A stretch of 64,000 nucleotides of DNA from an uncultured Bacteroidaceae bacterium. GTDB lineage: Bacteria; Bacteroidota; Bacteroidia; Bacteroidales; Bacteroidaceae. Positions 47,543 to 55,276 of the stretch are shown piece by piece. Position 1 is the first letter of the stretch. Every line of letters begins with the position of its first letter. The translations under genes were made by a program, and so were the position numbers. The notes under the pieces were generated by a model. That model had not been told where the DNA came from and searched no databases. It was given only the letters and a program-made list of their open reading frames with translations. Location of the stretch: assembly GCA_944320965.1 (NCBI GenBank), contig CALUJO010000007.1:21164-85163 (forward strand), in the 5' to 3' direction.

Positions 47543-47603
47543 ATTTATTTTGTTTTTACATTAATATTCCGATAAGGAAGATTCTTCATAAAATTTTGAA
47601 GTG

Positions 47604-47611
47604 CAAAGATA
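47604..47611 (-). promoter_or_regulatory. -7 element for the transporter gene
   Basis: TATCTTTG on the minus strand, matching TAnnTTTG, 61 bases before the start at 47542. No -33 element at 19 bases. Confidence 0.35.
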
Positions 47612-47683
47612 CAAAAATATATTTATTCCATATTATCATAAATAAAGGAATATTAATATTTTAGATAAATAAGAATATCAATA

Positions 47684-49318
47684 TTACAAAAAAAGAACAT
47701 CATCACATTCTGAAACGACATTACTGCTATGCGTAATAAACAGCAATGTCTTTTGAGGGTATTTTTTTTTGATATTTGATATTACAATACTTTCAGTTTT
47801 TTCATCAAGAGCAGAAGTTGCTTCATCAAACAGCATAAACCTGCCTTTTGACAACAATGCTCTGGCAATGGCAATTCTCTGCGCCTGACCTTCAGACAGA
47901 CCGAATCCTGATTCTCCGACAACCATATCCAGGCCTTCATTGCTTTCCAATACAAAATCAGCTGATGCAATTCCAAGTACATCTTCCAACTCTGCATCAC
48001 TGGCATTTTGATTTACAGCTTTCAAGTTATCACGGACAGTCCCGGAAAACAAACTATACCCTTGAGGAACATAAGATATGTTGCAACGTGTATCGGCGGT
48101 CAATTGATATTCTCCTTCATCGCTATAAAAGCATATCATGCCCTTATCCGGACTAGATAATGCAAGAATCAATCTCGCAAGTGTTGTCTTTCCTCTTCCC
48201 GTCTCCCCGATGACAGCAAGACTCCTTCCAGGAGGCAAAACAAAATTCATATTTTCAATGACAGATTTATTACTTTCGGTATAAGAAAAGGAAAGGTCGG
48301 AAACACGGAGCCCCAACGGTCTATCAATAAATATATCATTCTTTTTAATTTCATTACTCAATGATACATACTCTTGCATTCTTTCCAAAGAAGCTCTTAA
48401 CAAAGCTACCGACGAAAACATTTGGGTTATTCCTGTCGCAGGTTTCTGTAACCTTGAAACCAATTGCATAAATGCTGTCATTGTACCAAATGTCATCACA
48501 CCATTATAAAGCTTTAAAATACACCAGATGAATACAAATAAAAGCCCTAAAGAAAATGCCATTCTGTTCAGTATACTACCTACAACACTTATTTTTGCAC
48601 GATTAAGAAATACTTTCCTATAATCATTCTGAGCCTCATCAAAGGCTGATACATGATATTTCTCAAAAGACAAAGCCTTTACAACCGCTCTACCGTTCAA
48701 AGTGTCACCTGCCAATTTAAACAAATTTCCTTCAGCAGTCCTGAGCTTTCTGTTTGCAGAAGTGGAATATTTCAAAATTTTACGGTAAACCACAAATATA
48801 ACGGGCGCTGAAGCAAGCATTATTATAGCAAGAGTCCTGTCCAGATAGAACATATAAATAAAATATACAGCAAACTGTACAATCATAACAAACAAAGCAG
48901 GAAGAGTATTAACAATAAAACCGTTAACCTCAGCAACATCCTTATCCAACCTGTTTATTATCTCACCTGTCTGCATCTTTGCAGATGCAGACCATGGCAT
49001 CTGCAGAACTCTGAAAAACATTTCATGTCTAAGTTCATTTCCAAACGATACATATTTTCGGCTTCCAATCCATGAAGACAAGGAAGAAAAACATATACTC
49101 AGAACTATAAACAGTGCCATCAAAATCAATTGAAGGACCAAATCTCCTTCAACGGAACGTACAGCAATATCAACAGCCCTACGAAAATGCATTATAAAAA
49201 GCAATCCACATAAAACAGAAACAAGACCTACAGATATTTTTATAAAAATATATCCGCAGGACTTTCTGCACAATGAAACCAAATATTTTAATGAATTGCC
49301 TTTATCGAAAGCTCTCAT
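47684..49318 (-). CDS. ABC transporter, fused membrane and ATPase domains (RiPP cluster exporter)
   Basis: A 544-residue half-transporter of the exporter type, starting at ATG 49318 in an ATGA overlap with the nucleotidyltransferase gene; ATG 49327 is an alternative. Six membrane helices lie in about residues 20-310. The ATPase domain (about 330-544) has Walker A GETGRGKTT, the signature LSEGQAQ, Walker B LFDEATSALDE and the switch His in FITHS. There is no N-terminal C39 peptidase domain, so leader cleavage must be done elsewhere. It closes the minus-strand cluster and corresponds to the D exporter of lasso-peptide operons. Confidence 0.83.
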   Translation of the reverse strand: MRAFDKGNSLKYLVSLCRKSCGYIFIKISVGLVSVLCGLLFIMHFRRAVDIAVRSVEGDLVLQLILMALFIVLSICFSSLSSWIGSRKYVSFGNELRHEMFFRVLQMPWSASAKMQTGEIINRLDKDVAEVNGFIVNTLPALFVMIVQFAVYFIYMFYLDRTLAIIMLASAPVIFVVYRKILKYSTSANRKLRTAEGNLFKLAGDTLNGRAVVKALSFEKYHVSAFDEAQNDYRKVFLNRAKISVVGSILNRMAFSLGLLFVFIWCILKLYNGVMTFGTMTAFMQLVSRLQKPATGITQMFSSVALLRASLERMQEYVSLSNEIKKNDIFIDRPLGLRVSDLSFSYTESNKSVIENMNFVLPPGRSLAVIGETGRGKTTLARLILALSSPDKGMICFYSDEGEYQLTADTRCNISYVPQGYSLFSGTVRDNLKAVNQNASDAELEDVLGIASADFVLESNEGLDMVVGESGFGLSEGQAQRIAIARALLSKGRFMLFDEATSALDEKTESIVISNIKKKYPQKTLLFITHSSNVVSECDDVLFL

Positions 49319-50448
49319 GACATACATTTTAATAATCTGTCAAAATTATGTTTTATACCTACCTTTATGATTGAAACAGTCCTATTGAAAGATTCTACAG
49401 GATATATTTTCCTCACAAAACGATATCTGCCCAATACCCATTTCAATAAATAAATGTTTCTCTTAAATCTTCCACCTTTTACAAAACGTCTATTTTGCCA
49501 TTCCTTACCAAAATTGCCTCCTTCGAGAATATCTTCAATCAGATAATCTGCTAGTACGGCATATTCTTCGCTATAAAAAGGAAACTTTGATTTTTCAAGT
49601 CCAAAATACTTATTTCCAATACAAGCCATTACTCCGTACACTCGCTCCAACCCTAAAGACTTTATATCACTTGTCCACTGTTCATTATCAAAATCCAAAG
49701 AACTATTCTTTATGACAGTCATAAAGTCACATATCTGCCTCAATCCTATTCCGTCTGCAATAAGGTGCTGGATAATATGTACAATCAGATAAATTGAATT
49801 AAAATATGCAGAAGGCACATTTACCGGCAAATTTTCAAAATCAAGTATTCCATAACTATTATTAAAGTGTTTGTAAAGGAACCTGTCCCAAGCTTCAGAA
49901 TAAGATTTGGTAGAAAAGCGGACCATATCTATATGATTTTCAACAATCAATCCGTTCCACTCAAAATGAACATGTTTATCATCTGATGACTCTTTAAAAG
50001 GTCTCCTTCCTCCTATAGTTTCAAGTAAACAATTGGCTTTATTATAATTTTTTCTACCAATATAAACATCAATATCACCAGGCTGACGATGTAATGGATT
50101 AGGATATAATGTTGCAAGTGACTGACCTTTGAACAAAGCCCAGTCTATATTGTTTTTAGCATAAAGCCTTGCTATATCAGCAATGCCTGAATTTATTTTT
50201 CTATTCATTGCTTCTATCCGCATAACAACAGAAAACCACTTCAGCATAAAACGTCCTGAAGGTTTCAATTCTGGTGGCAACATTTCTATGCCATCATAAA
50301 CCCATGCAGTTACCGAGTGTCTTGATGATAATCTGAATATATAATCCCAATCAACTTTCGCACCACAAAACAAAGACAAATCTGCTTTAACATTCCAGAT
50401 TCCAGAACGAAGCAAACTCAAGAATCTCTTTTCTTCTAAACCCACCAT
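49315..50448 (-). CDS. Nucleotidyltransferase-family protein (NTP_transf_5-like)
   Basis: A 377-residue protein of the PF14907-like nucleotidyltransferase group. The motif is at FKGQSLATLYPNPLHRQPGDIDVYI: the active-site pair is the Asp-x-Asp in GDIDVYI near residue 130. The rest is helical. Relatives are common in lasso-peptide and other RiPP clusters, for example the tailoring protein of the pseudomycoidin cluster, which adds sugar to a phosphorylated peptide (recalled from published work). Here it sits between the S26-like peptidase and the exporter, and overlaps the exporter by ATGA, so it likely modifies the same product as the kinase. Confidence 0.7.
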   Translation of the reverse strand: MVGLEEKRFLSLLRSGIWNVKADLSLFCGAKVDWDYIFRLSSRHSVTAWVYDGIEMLPPELKPSGRFMLKWFSVVMRIEAMNRKINSGIADIARLYAKNNIDWALFKGQSLATLYPNPLHRQPGDIDVYIGRKNYNKANCLLETIGGRRPFKESSDDKHVHFEWNGLIVENHIDMVRFSTKSYSEAWDRFLYKHFNNSYGILDFENLPVNVPSAYFNSIYLIVHIIQHLIADGIGLRQICDFMTVIKNSSLDFDNEQWTSDIKSLGLERVYGVMACIGNKYFGLEKSKFPFYSEEYAVLADYLIEDILEGGNFGKEWQNRRFVKGGRFKRNIYLLKWVLGRYRFVRKIYPVESFNRTVSIIKVGIKHNFDRLLKCMS

Positions 50449-50497
50449 TGCTGAACTTCAAACTACGAACAAATATCTTTTACAATTATAATACAGA

Positions 50498-50956
50498 TCA
50501 AATTATTCCAAATAAGCGGAAAGCAGAAAGAAGATATACTCTAAATGGAAGAAATGATTTCCAAAGATTAGCTTTTAACTTTTCCAGTTTAGAGTAAGCA
50601 TACACTTTTCTTCCATTACGCTCTATTATAACAACAGTGCCACATACATCACTAACCAAACACCTTTCATAAACAGAATGATTTCCATCACCCATAAGTA
50701 TCAAAGCATCTCCATTTACATGATAGACTCTATGAAGGACGTAACTCTTACCGTTTACCCAAGCCAGGACAATATCTCCTTTCTTAACGAATTGTTTTTT
50801 TTCAAGAGTAACTTTATCACGCCCTCCAACAATAAAAGGCAACATACTGTTTCCCTTTACCGGTATAGAAACCGTTCCACCTTTATTTAATATTTCAGAG
50901 ACTTCACTAAAAAAAACATTGTTGGATAATAAAACTTTTCTTTTACTATTCTTCAT
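50498..50956 (-). CDS. S26-type signal-peptidase-like protein (possible leader peptidase)
   Basis: A 152-residue protein of the S24/S26 peptidase superfamily, starting at ATG 50956 (MKNSKRKV); an in-frame upstream stretch has no support. The nucleophile motif GNSMLPF contains Ser37. The second active-site segment reads YVLHRVYHV with His75 where bacterial signal peptidase I has Lys. The next segment, LILMGDGNHSVYER, matches the GDN-type loop (Asp90) of the S26B/SipW-SEC11 group. So it looks like a Ser-His(-Asp) peptidase. A C-terminal hydrophobic stretch (about 132-150) could be a membrane anchor; there is no N-terminal one. In this cluster it may cut the precursor leader in place of a B2 protease. 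The role is inference. Confidence 0.68.
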   Translation of the reverse strand: MKNSKRKVLLSNNVFFSEVSEILNKGGTVSIPVKGNSMLPFIVGGRDKVTLEKKQFVKKGDIVLAWVNGKSYVLHRVYHVNGDALILMGDGNHSVYERCLVSDVCGTVVIIERNGRKVYAYSKLEKLKANLWKSFLPFRVYLLSAFRLFGII

Positions 50957-51040
50957 ATATAATCTATAACAACATAAAAAATACAAAAGTTCCATTCTGC
51001 TCCCCCAAAAGACAAAATGAAATTTTAATTTTACTTGTAA

Positions 51041-51316
51041 TCAGATCGAGCAATCCAACAATCCTGCTCTAACAAAAGATTCTATCAATTTTTTTGAATC
51101 ATCAAAGGCAATTGTATATGAGACTTCATAATTAGATAAAAGCAAAGTACATATATCCTGCTCATTAAAATCTTTGTCTTTTAAAGCATCATAAACAAGC
51201 AAGGCACTTTCATTAAGACTTATAATTCGTCCCATGTTTATTTCACTATTATCTAACGGAACAAGAACATTTTCATTACCAATCTTGCGCAATTCAAGTG
51301 ATTCTTTAAACTTCAT
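51041..51316 (-). CDS. PqqD-family RiPP recognition element (B1-like)
   Basis: A 91-residue protein of the PqqD fold: N-terminal beta strands, then three helices with a winged-helix look. MGRIISLNESALLVYDALK near residues 28-46 is a typical PqqD segment. Such proteins bind the leader of precursor peptides and present them to the modifying enzymes; in lasso clusters they are called B1. It is between the asparagine-synthetase-like gene and the S26 peptidase gene. The leader-like YxxPxI motif in the small peptide gene at 57532-57708 fits as its target. Confidence 0.75.
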   Translation of the reverse strand: MKFKESLELRKIGNENVLVPLDNSEINMGRIISLNESALLVYDALKDKDFNEQDICTLLLSNYEVSYTIAFDDSKKLIESFVRAGLLDCSI

Positions 51317-51367
51317 AATCTTATTCTTTTATACTAAACAGATAACAAATAAGACATTCAAAATGTT

Positions 51368-52975
51368 CTAATCACGTTTACAATATTCATTTAAATAATA
51401 AAGATAAAATAATGACTTGGCAGACATGCTGTCCTCTTCGCATGGCAACAGCCTGACATCAGCATATTGCCCATAGTTTCTGATATATACTGAAGCCTTA
51501 TTCAACATAGAGTTGTCATCATTAAATGAATACAAATGGAATCCGGCAAGCATTTTCCTTATTCTGTATTTATCTCCATATGACAAATATCTGTTCAACA
51601 GATCTCTCTGAAAAGATTTTTCAGGATTCACCTTTCTGAAATCTACTGAATATGGTATGAAAAACTTTTCAAATACGAATTCTGTATAAAGCTTACTGCC
51701 GGCTCTCTGTTCACAATATATGGAACTCCAAAGGCTCGCAAACTCATCATCCCACAAAGGCAATGCCCACGAATACCCGAAAAACTCGTATGCCCTTATT
51801 GAATTTATTATGTAATTTGGCTGACGGCAGTTTATGTTCCACTGATATACAGCTTCATAGCAATCCTCAACTGTCCTCAATTCCGAAAAGTCGGACAACA
51901 GTTTTTTCAGTTTGTCCTTTACCTTTCTTTCGTCACTACGATTGAGAACATTTATCACAAAATATTTGTCATACGCTTTTTTCACAAGATTTTCTGATGA
52001 CATTCCTGACAGAAAATGACTTCCCCCAAGTAAATCACCGCTATGTCCGGGGACAAATACGGCATCATCAGCAACAAGTTTCTTTCGGTTAAGTTCATAC
52101 ACGGCAAAAAAATCCTGAAGATGCGCAACAGCATTCAGGTTTCCGCCAAATTTCAGATACTCCTTTACTATATCAGTTTTAAAGATTTCATTCCACTTTT
52201 CCTCGGTTATTTCAAGCGTGTGCAGTTTGAATCCCAAGGCTGAAGCCACCTTTCTGGCTATTTCCGTTTCTGGACTTGTCTTCAATCCATAGGTATAACA
52301 GACAACATTCTCCAGACCGGCAGACTTGCACATGCATGCAATAAGGCGGGAATCATATCCCCCGCTCAAAGGAATTACTATCTGTCTACCATGTGAAACG
52401 GAAACAAGCCTGTTTATCATACGTGAAACGACAGAATAACATGCCGCATTAAAATCACTTCCAGCCACTGTCTTAGTGTATTTTCTGCTGCAATAGCTCT
52501 CAACAGCCAGATACCCGTCTGCAAACGAAACGATTGAAGCGGGAGGCACAAGGAAGCAGTCTTTCAAAAGGGTTTCCCCTCCATATAGATACCCGCATGA
52601 CAGAAAATAAGGTATATTGTCATGGTTGAGTTCTGGACAGGGAATTGCACTTAAAATGCCATCTCCAGTATCGGAAACATGAAGTACGGATTCCCTGACT
52701 GCATAAAGCAAAGGAAAGCACTTCATTTTGTCTGCTATAAGATAAACACTGCCGCCAACTGCAGCAACAACGGCAAACGCGCCGTTAAGCCGGGACAACA
52801 TTGAATTTCTTTCAACGGAACATACTGCCTTTATACAATATTCAACCAGCCGTTCATTCTCATAAAGGACATCGCCGACAAATGCATATCCCTTGCCCCA
52901 CGATTCCCCAACCCGGGTCCAGCTACAGCCCTGACTGTTTTTCAGGCTAATATTGAAACGACTCTTGCTATCCAT
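51368..52975 (-). CDS. Asparagine-synthetase-like protein (lasso cyclase-like)
   Basis: A 535-residue ATP-dependent amide-bond enzyme of the AsnB family. Residues about 1-165 are a glutaminase-like fold, but position 2 is Asp, not the catalytic Cys, so it cannot use glutamine, as in lasso cyclases. The synthetase part has the PP-loop SGGYDS at 204-209 and a late GHSGDLLGGS segment. Lasso cyclases form the macrolactam between the core N terminus and an Asp/Glu side chain. Other AsnB relatives act on O-antigen sugars, which the adjacent flippase could suggest; the PqqD, kinase, nucleotidyltransferase and exporter favour a peptide substrate. Its start overlaps the flippase end by 34 bases. Confidence 0.72.
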   Translation of the reverse strand: MDSKSRFNISLKNSQGCSWTRVGESWGKGYAFVGDVLYENERLVEYCIKAVCSVERNSMLSRLNGAFAVVAAVGGSVYLIADKMKCFPLLYAVRESVLHVSDTGDGILSAIPCPELNHDNIPYFLSCGYLYGGETLLKDCFLVPPASIVSFADGYLAVESYCSRKYTKTVAGSDFNAACYSVVSRMINRLVSVSHGRQIVIPLSGGYDSRLIACMCKSAGLENVVCYTYGLKTSPETEIARKVASALGFKLHTLEITEEKWNEIFKTDIVKEYLKFGGNLNAVAHLQDFFAVYELNRKKLVADDAVFVPGHSGDLLGGSHFLSGMSSENLVKKAYDKYFVINVLNRSDERKVKDKLKKLLSDFSELRTVEDCYEAVYQWNINCRQPNYIINSIRAYEFFGYSWALPLWDDEFASLWSSIYCEQRAGSKLYTEFVFEKFFIPYSVDFRKVNPEKSFQRDLLNRYLSYGDKYRIRKMLAGFHLYSFNDDNSMLNKASVYIRNYGQYADVRLLPCEEDSMSAKSLFYLYYLNEYCKRD

Positions 52976-54264
52976 AACAATATAACAATAAGAATTGAAC
53001 CTAAGACAAACAGCAACTGTCTGACATTTAATTTAAGGCCTATTATCCGGAATATTATATAACCCTCAACAGCCCATATTATAAATCCGCAAAGCCCATA
53101 AAGAAAAACGGTCATACCCATATCATTCAGAACACTTCCTCCATAGACTATCAGCGATACCCTAAACAGGAAAAGAGCTACATTCAACATAAATTCAACC
53201 GACTGGCGGTCGCGTGAATCAAATATAACGCTCAGAGGGGAAAAACATAAAGTCATCAATATCCACGGAGAAAGCAACATGGAATAAATCCCAGAAGTTC
53301 TCCACTTCTCGCCAAGTACAAGGGCAAAAAGACTGTCGCCAAACAGAAGCAACAATACGTTTATGGCAAGCCCCAACAGAAAAGATACTTTAAAAAGACT
53401 ATATGACAACCGTCTGACTTCTTCGTCATTATTCTTTATTGATGACTTCTTATAGAACACCTTACTCATAGCATTACCGACAAGCTGTACGGGAAGGAAC
53501 AGCAGACTGATTGTCATTGAGAAGTAACCTATATATTCTTTTGGAAAATAAGATGTAAGCATAAGGACCGGCAAATTTGTAGACAGCGCATTAAGCAGAG
53601 CACTTGGCAACAGAAACATCGGGAAATATCTGTAGCGCATTGCCACCCTCTTTATATTTTGCCAATTGTATCCCTTGAAAAGGAGCCGCCTTACAGGAAT
53701 TTTATGCTCATTGTAAACAATAGAAACGAAGAGTCCTAAAAACGCTCCGTATATAAGTCCATAGAAAGACTTTAGAAGTCCGAGCGCTATTCGAGTCAAT
53801 GCCTGAAACGAATTTCTTATAACCCCAGAGGATGCTATAACGGAATAGTTCTCCTTTCTGTTTGCATAATGCATATAAACTTGCAACATTCCGGAAAAAA
53901 AAACAAACATAGGAAGAAGATAGGCAGAAGGGATGGACTTAAAATAATTCAAGTGGGCACAATCAGAAACAAGAAATACGGCATATAGAACAATAGAAAA
54001 CATAAGTCCACAGGCAAAACACAACCGAACGACATTCTCTGCATCACATTCTCTATGAGGACGAACAATTGCCATTTCATATTGTCCCATCACAAGAATA
54101 CTCAGAATTCCGGAATAACTCAGGAATATCCCCCAGTCACCAAACTGTTCAGCAGAATATATACGCGCAAGTACCAGTGAAGCAATTACAGGAATGAGCT
54201 GTGCAATCAGGGCTCCAATACTTAGAGTGAATATGTCTTTTCCTTCTTTGTTTATCTTTACCAT
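52942..54264 (-). CDS. Flippase-like (Wzx/MATE superfamily) membrane protein
   Basis: A 440-residue membrane protein with about 12-14 helices, of the polysaccharide/oligosaccharide flippase group. The N terminus has the typical GALIAQLIPVIASLVLARIY segment followed by AEQFGDWG; a central re-entrant and the paired 6-helix repeat are visible. Normally it moves lipid-linked sugars across the inner membrane. It is unexpected in a RiPP cluster; it may move a lipid-linked glycan used to tailor the product, or it may be a borrowed export component. Its start is at ATG 54264, and a -7 box lies at 54307-54300. Confidence 0.73.
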   Translation of the reverse strand: MVKINKEGKDIFTLSIGALIAQLIPVIASLVLARIYSAEQFGDWGIFLSYSGILSILVMGQYEMAIVRPHRECDAENVVRLCFACGLMFSIVLYAVFLVSDCAHLNYFKSIPSAYLLPMFVFFSGMLQVYMHYANRKENYSVIASSGVIRNSFQALTRIALGLLKSFYGLIYGAFLGLFVSIVYNEHKIPVRRLLFKGYNWQNIKRVAMRYRYFPMFLLPSALLNALSTNLPVLMLTSYFPKEYIGYFSMTISLLFLPVQLVGNAMSKVFYKKSSIKNNDEEVRRLSYSLFKVSFLLGLAINVLLLLFGDSLFALVLGEKWRTSGIYSMLLSPWILMTLCFSPLSVIFDSRDRQSVEFMLNVALFLFRVSLIVYGGSVLNDMGMTVFLYGLCGFIIWAVEGYIIFRIIGLKLNVRQLLFVLGSILIVILLWIARVVSILA

Positions 54265-54299
54265 AAAATAAAAGGCCGCTTTTTAACAAAGCCATCAAA

Positions 54300-54307
54300 C
54301 AAAGTTA
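54300..54307 (-). promoter_or_regulatory. Possible internal promoter within the RiPP cluster
   Basis: On the minus strand TAACTTTG (matching TAnnTTTG) lies 36 bases before the flippase start. No -33 TTTG at the usual spacing. It would let the flippase-to-exporter part be expressed separately from the peptide-receptor-kinase part. Confidence 0.35.
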
Positions 54308-54337
54308 GGAATTTTTCAAATAACCTGCATAATATAA

Positions 54338-54376
54338 TTGCCTTTAACCGGAAAAATATATTCCGACTAAAGGCAA
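54338..54376 (-). other. Long hairpin between kinase and flippase genes
   Basis: TTGCCTTTAACCGGAA (54338-54353) pairs with TTCCGACTAAAGGCAA (54361-54376) apart from a two-base internal mismatch; loop of 7. It follows the kinase stop codon by 16 bases in the minus direction. The sequence after it is only moderately T-rich, so it could be a weak terminator or a stabilising hairpin that splits the operon. Confidence 0.5.
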
Positions 54377-54391
54377 ACAGTATATACAAAA

Positions 54392-55264
54392 CTAAGCAGT
54401 AACAGCTGAATATGAGACTTTTGCAGCATCTACATCAGGCAGGCATTCAAGCACATAGCATCTTGTCAAACCAACAACTGACGAAACGGTATCCGTAATA
54501 TTTCTGTTAACTTCTGGGACCTGTCGCAAGATGGAGCATGAAGAGATCAGACTTGCATAAGCCTCCAATACGTTAAGTTTGGTAATCCGGTTAAACGGTT
54601 TCTGGACAATACGCACAATTCCACCAACCTCGAAAGACTTGTTTATATAGCATTTTGTCTTTCCACTCCACGGAGAACCGTAGATGTATACTTTTCCATC
54701 CACCAACCTGACAATTGGATTATCATCATTTAAAAGGAAGGTTCCATCTATATTCTGCAACCAAAGCCTTGAATGTGTACTTTTTCCAGTCCCACTTTTG
54801 CCAAGAAACATATAGGCCTTTGAATCCTTTACAACAACAGAAGAATGTACCATCAACGCAGATTTACGGGAAGAGGCAAAGGCAAACATTATCATAAGGC
54901 AGTTGTTCAGAGTAAAGGCCGCGTCCCTTGACTCTATGTTGTCAAGACATACAACCGCTTCTGTAAAACCACCGTTGCAACGCATCCTGTTGATACATCC
55001 TGACACACCTTCATAAATATCGAACGAAAAGTCCGTGCCGTCAGTGCAGACCAGTCCTTTGCCACCATCAATATCAAAGGTATCTATCTTTTGCGGAAGC
55101 CTTTCAACCGGTTTGTCGGAAACAGTCAGAACAAACAACGTCTCACTGTCCAGACTTTCTGTACTAAAATCCACATATGACGGAAGGATCCTGTCTATAT
55201 CTTCATAAGGGCCTGTCTTTACCACAAAACATAATCCGGCTACCCGGTAAATCAAATCTTTCAT
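54392..55264 (-). CDS. HPr-kinase-like serine kinase (RiPP tailoring kinase)
   Basis: A 290-residue protein starting at ATG 55264 (the longer version starts at TTG, just after the receptor stop). The C-terminal kinase domain resembles HPr kinase: P-loop GKSGTGKS at 155-162, an Asp-Asp pair in LLNDDNP at about 177-183, and SPWSGKT at 197-203. The N-terminal half (1-130) is unlike HPr kinase and is probably for substrate binding. No HPr/PTS genes are near. Kinases of this type (PadeK, ThcoK) phosphorylate the C-terminal Ser of lasso precursors in known clusters. In this precursor Ser residues occur inside the core, so the target is unclear. Confidence 0.72.
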   Translation of the reverse strand: MKDLIYRVAGLCFVVKTGPYEDIDRILPSYVDFSTESLDSETLFVLTVSDKPVERLPQKIDTFDIDGGKGLVCTDGTDFSFDIYEGVSGCINRMRCNGGFTEAVVCLDNIESRDAAFTLNNCLMIMFAFASSRKSALMVHSSVVVKDSKAYMFLGKSGTGKSTHSRLWLQNIDGTFLLNDDNPIVRLVDGKVYIYGSPWSGKTKCYINKSFEVGGIVRIVQKPFNRITKLNVLEAYASLISSCSILRQVPEVNRNITDTVSSVVGLTRCYVLECLPDVDAAKVSYSAVTA

Positions 55265-55276
55265 TTTTACGAGCAA

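Noticed and set aside
50498..50956. Reading this protein as a LexA/UmuD-like repressor
   Set aside because: There is no helix-turn-helix domain, and the second catalytic segment has His in HRV, as in SEC11/SipW, and not the Lys of LexA/UmuD.
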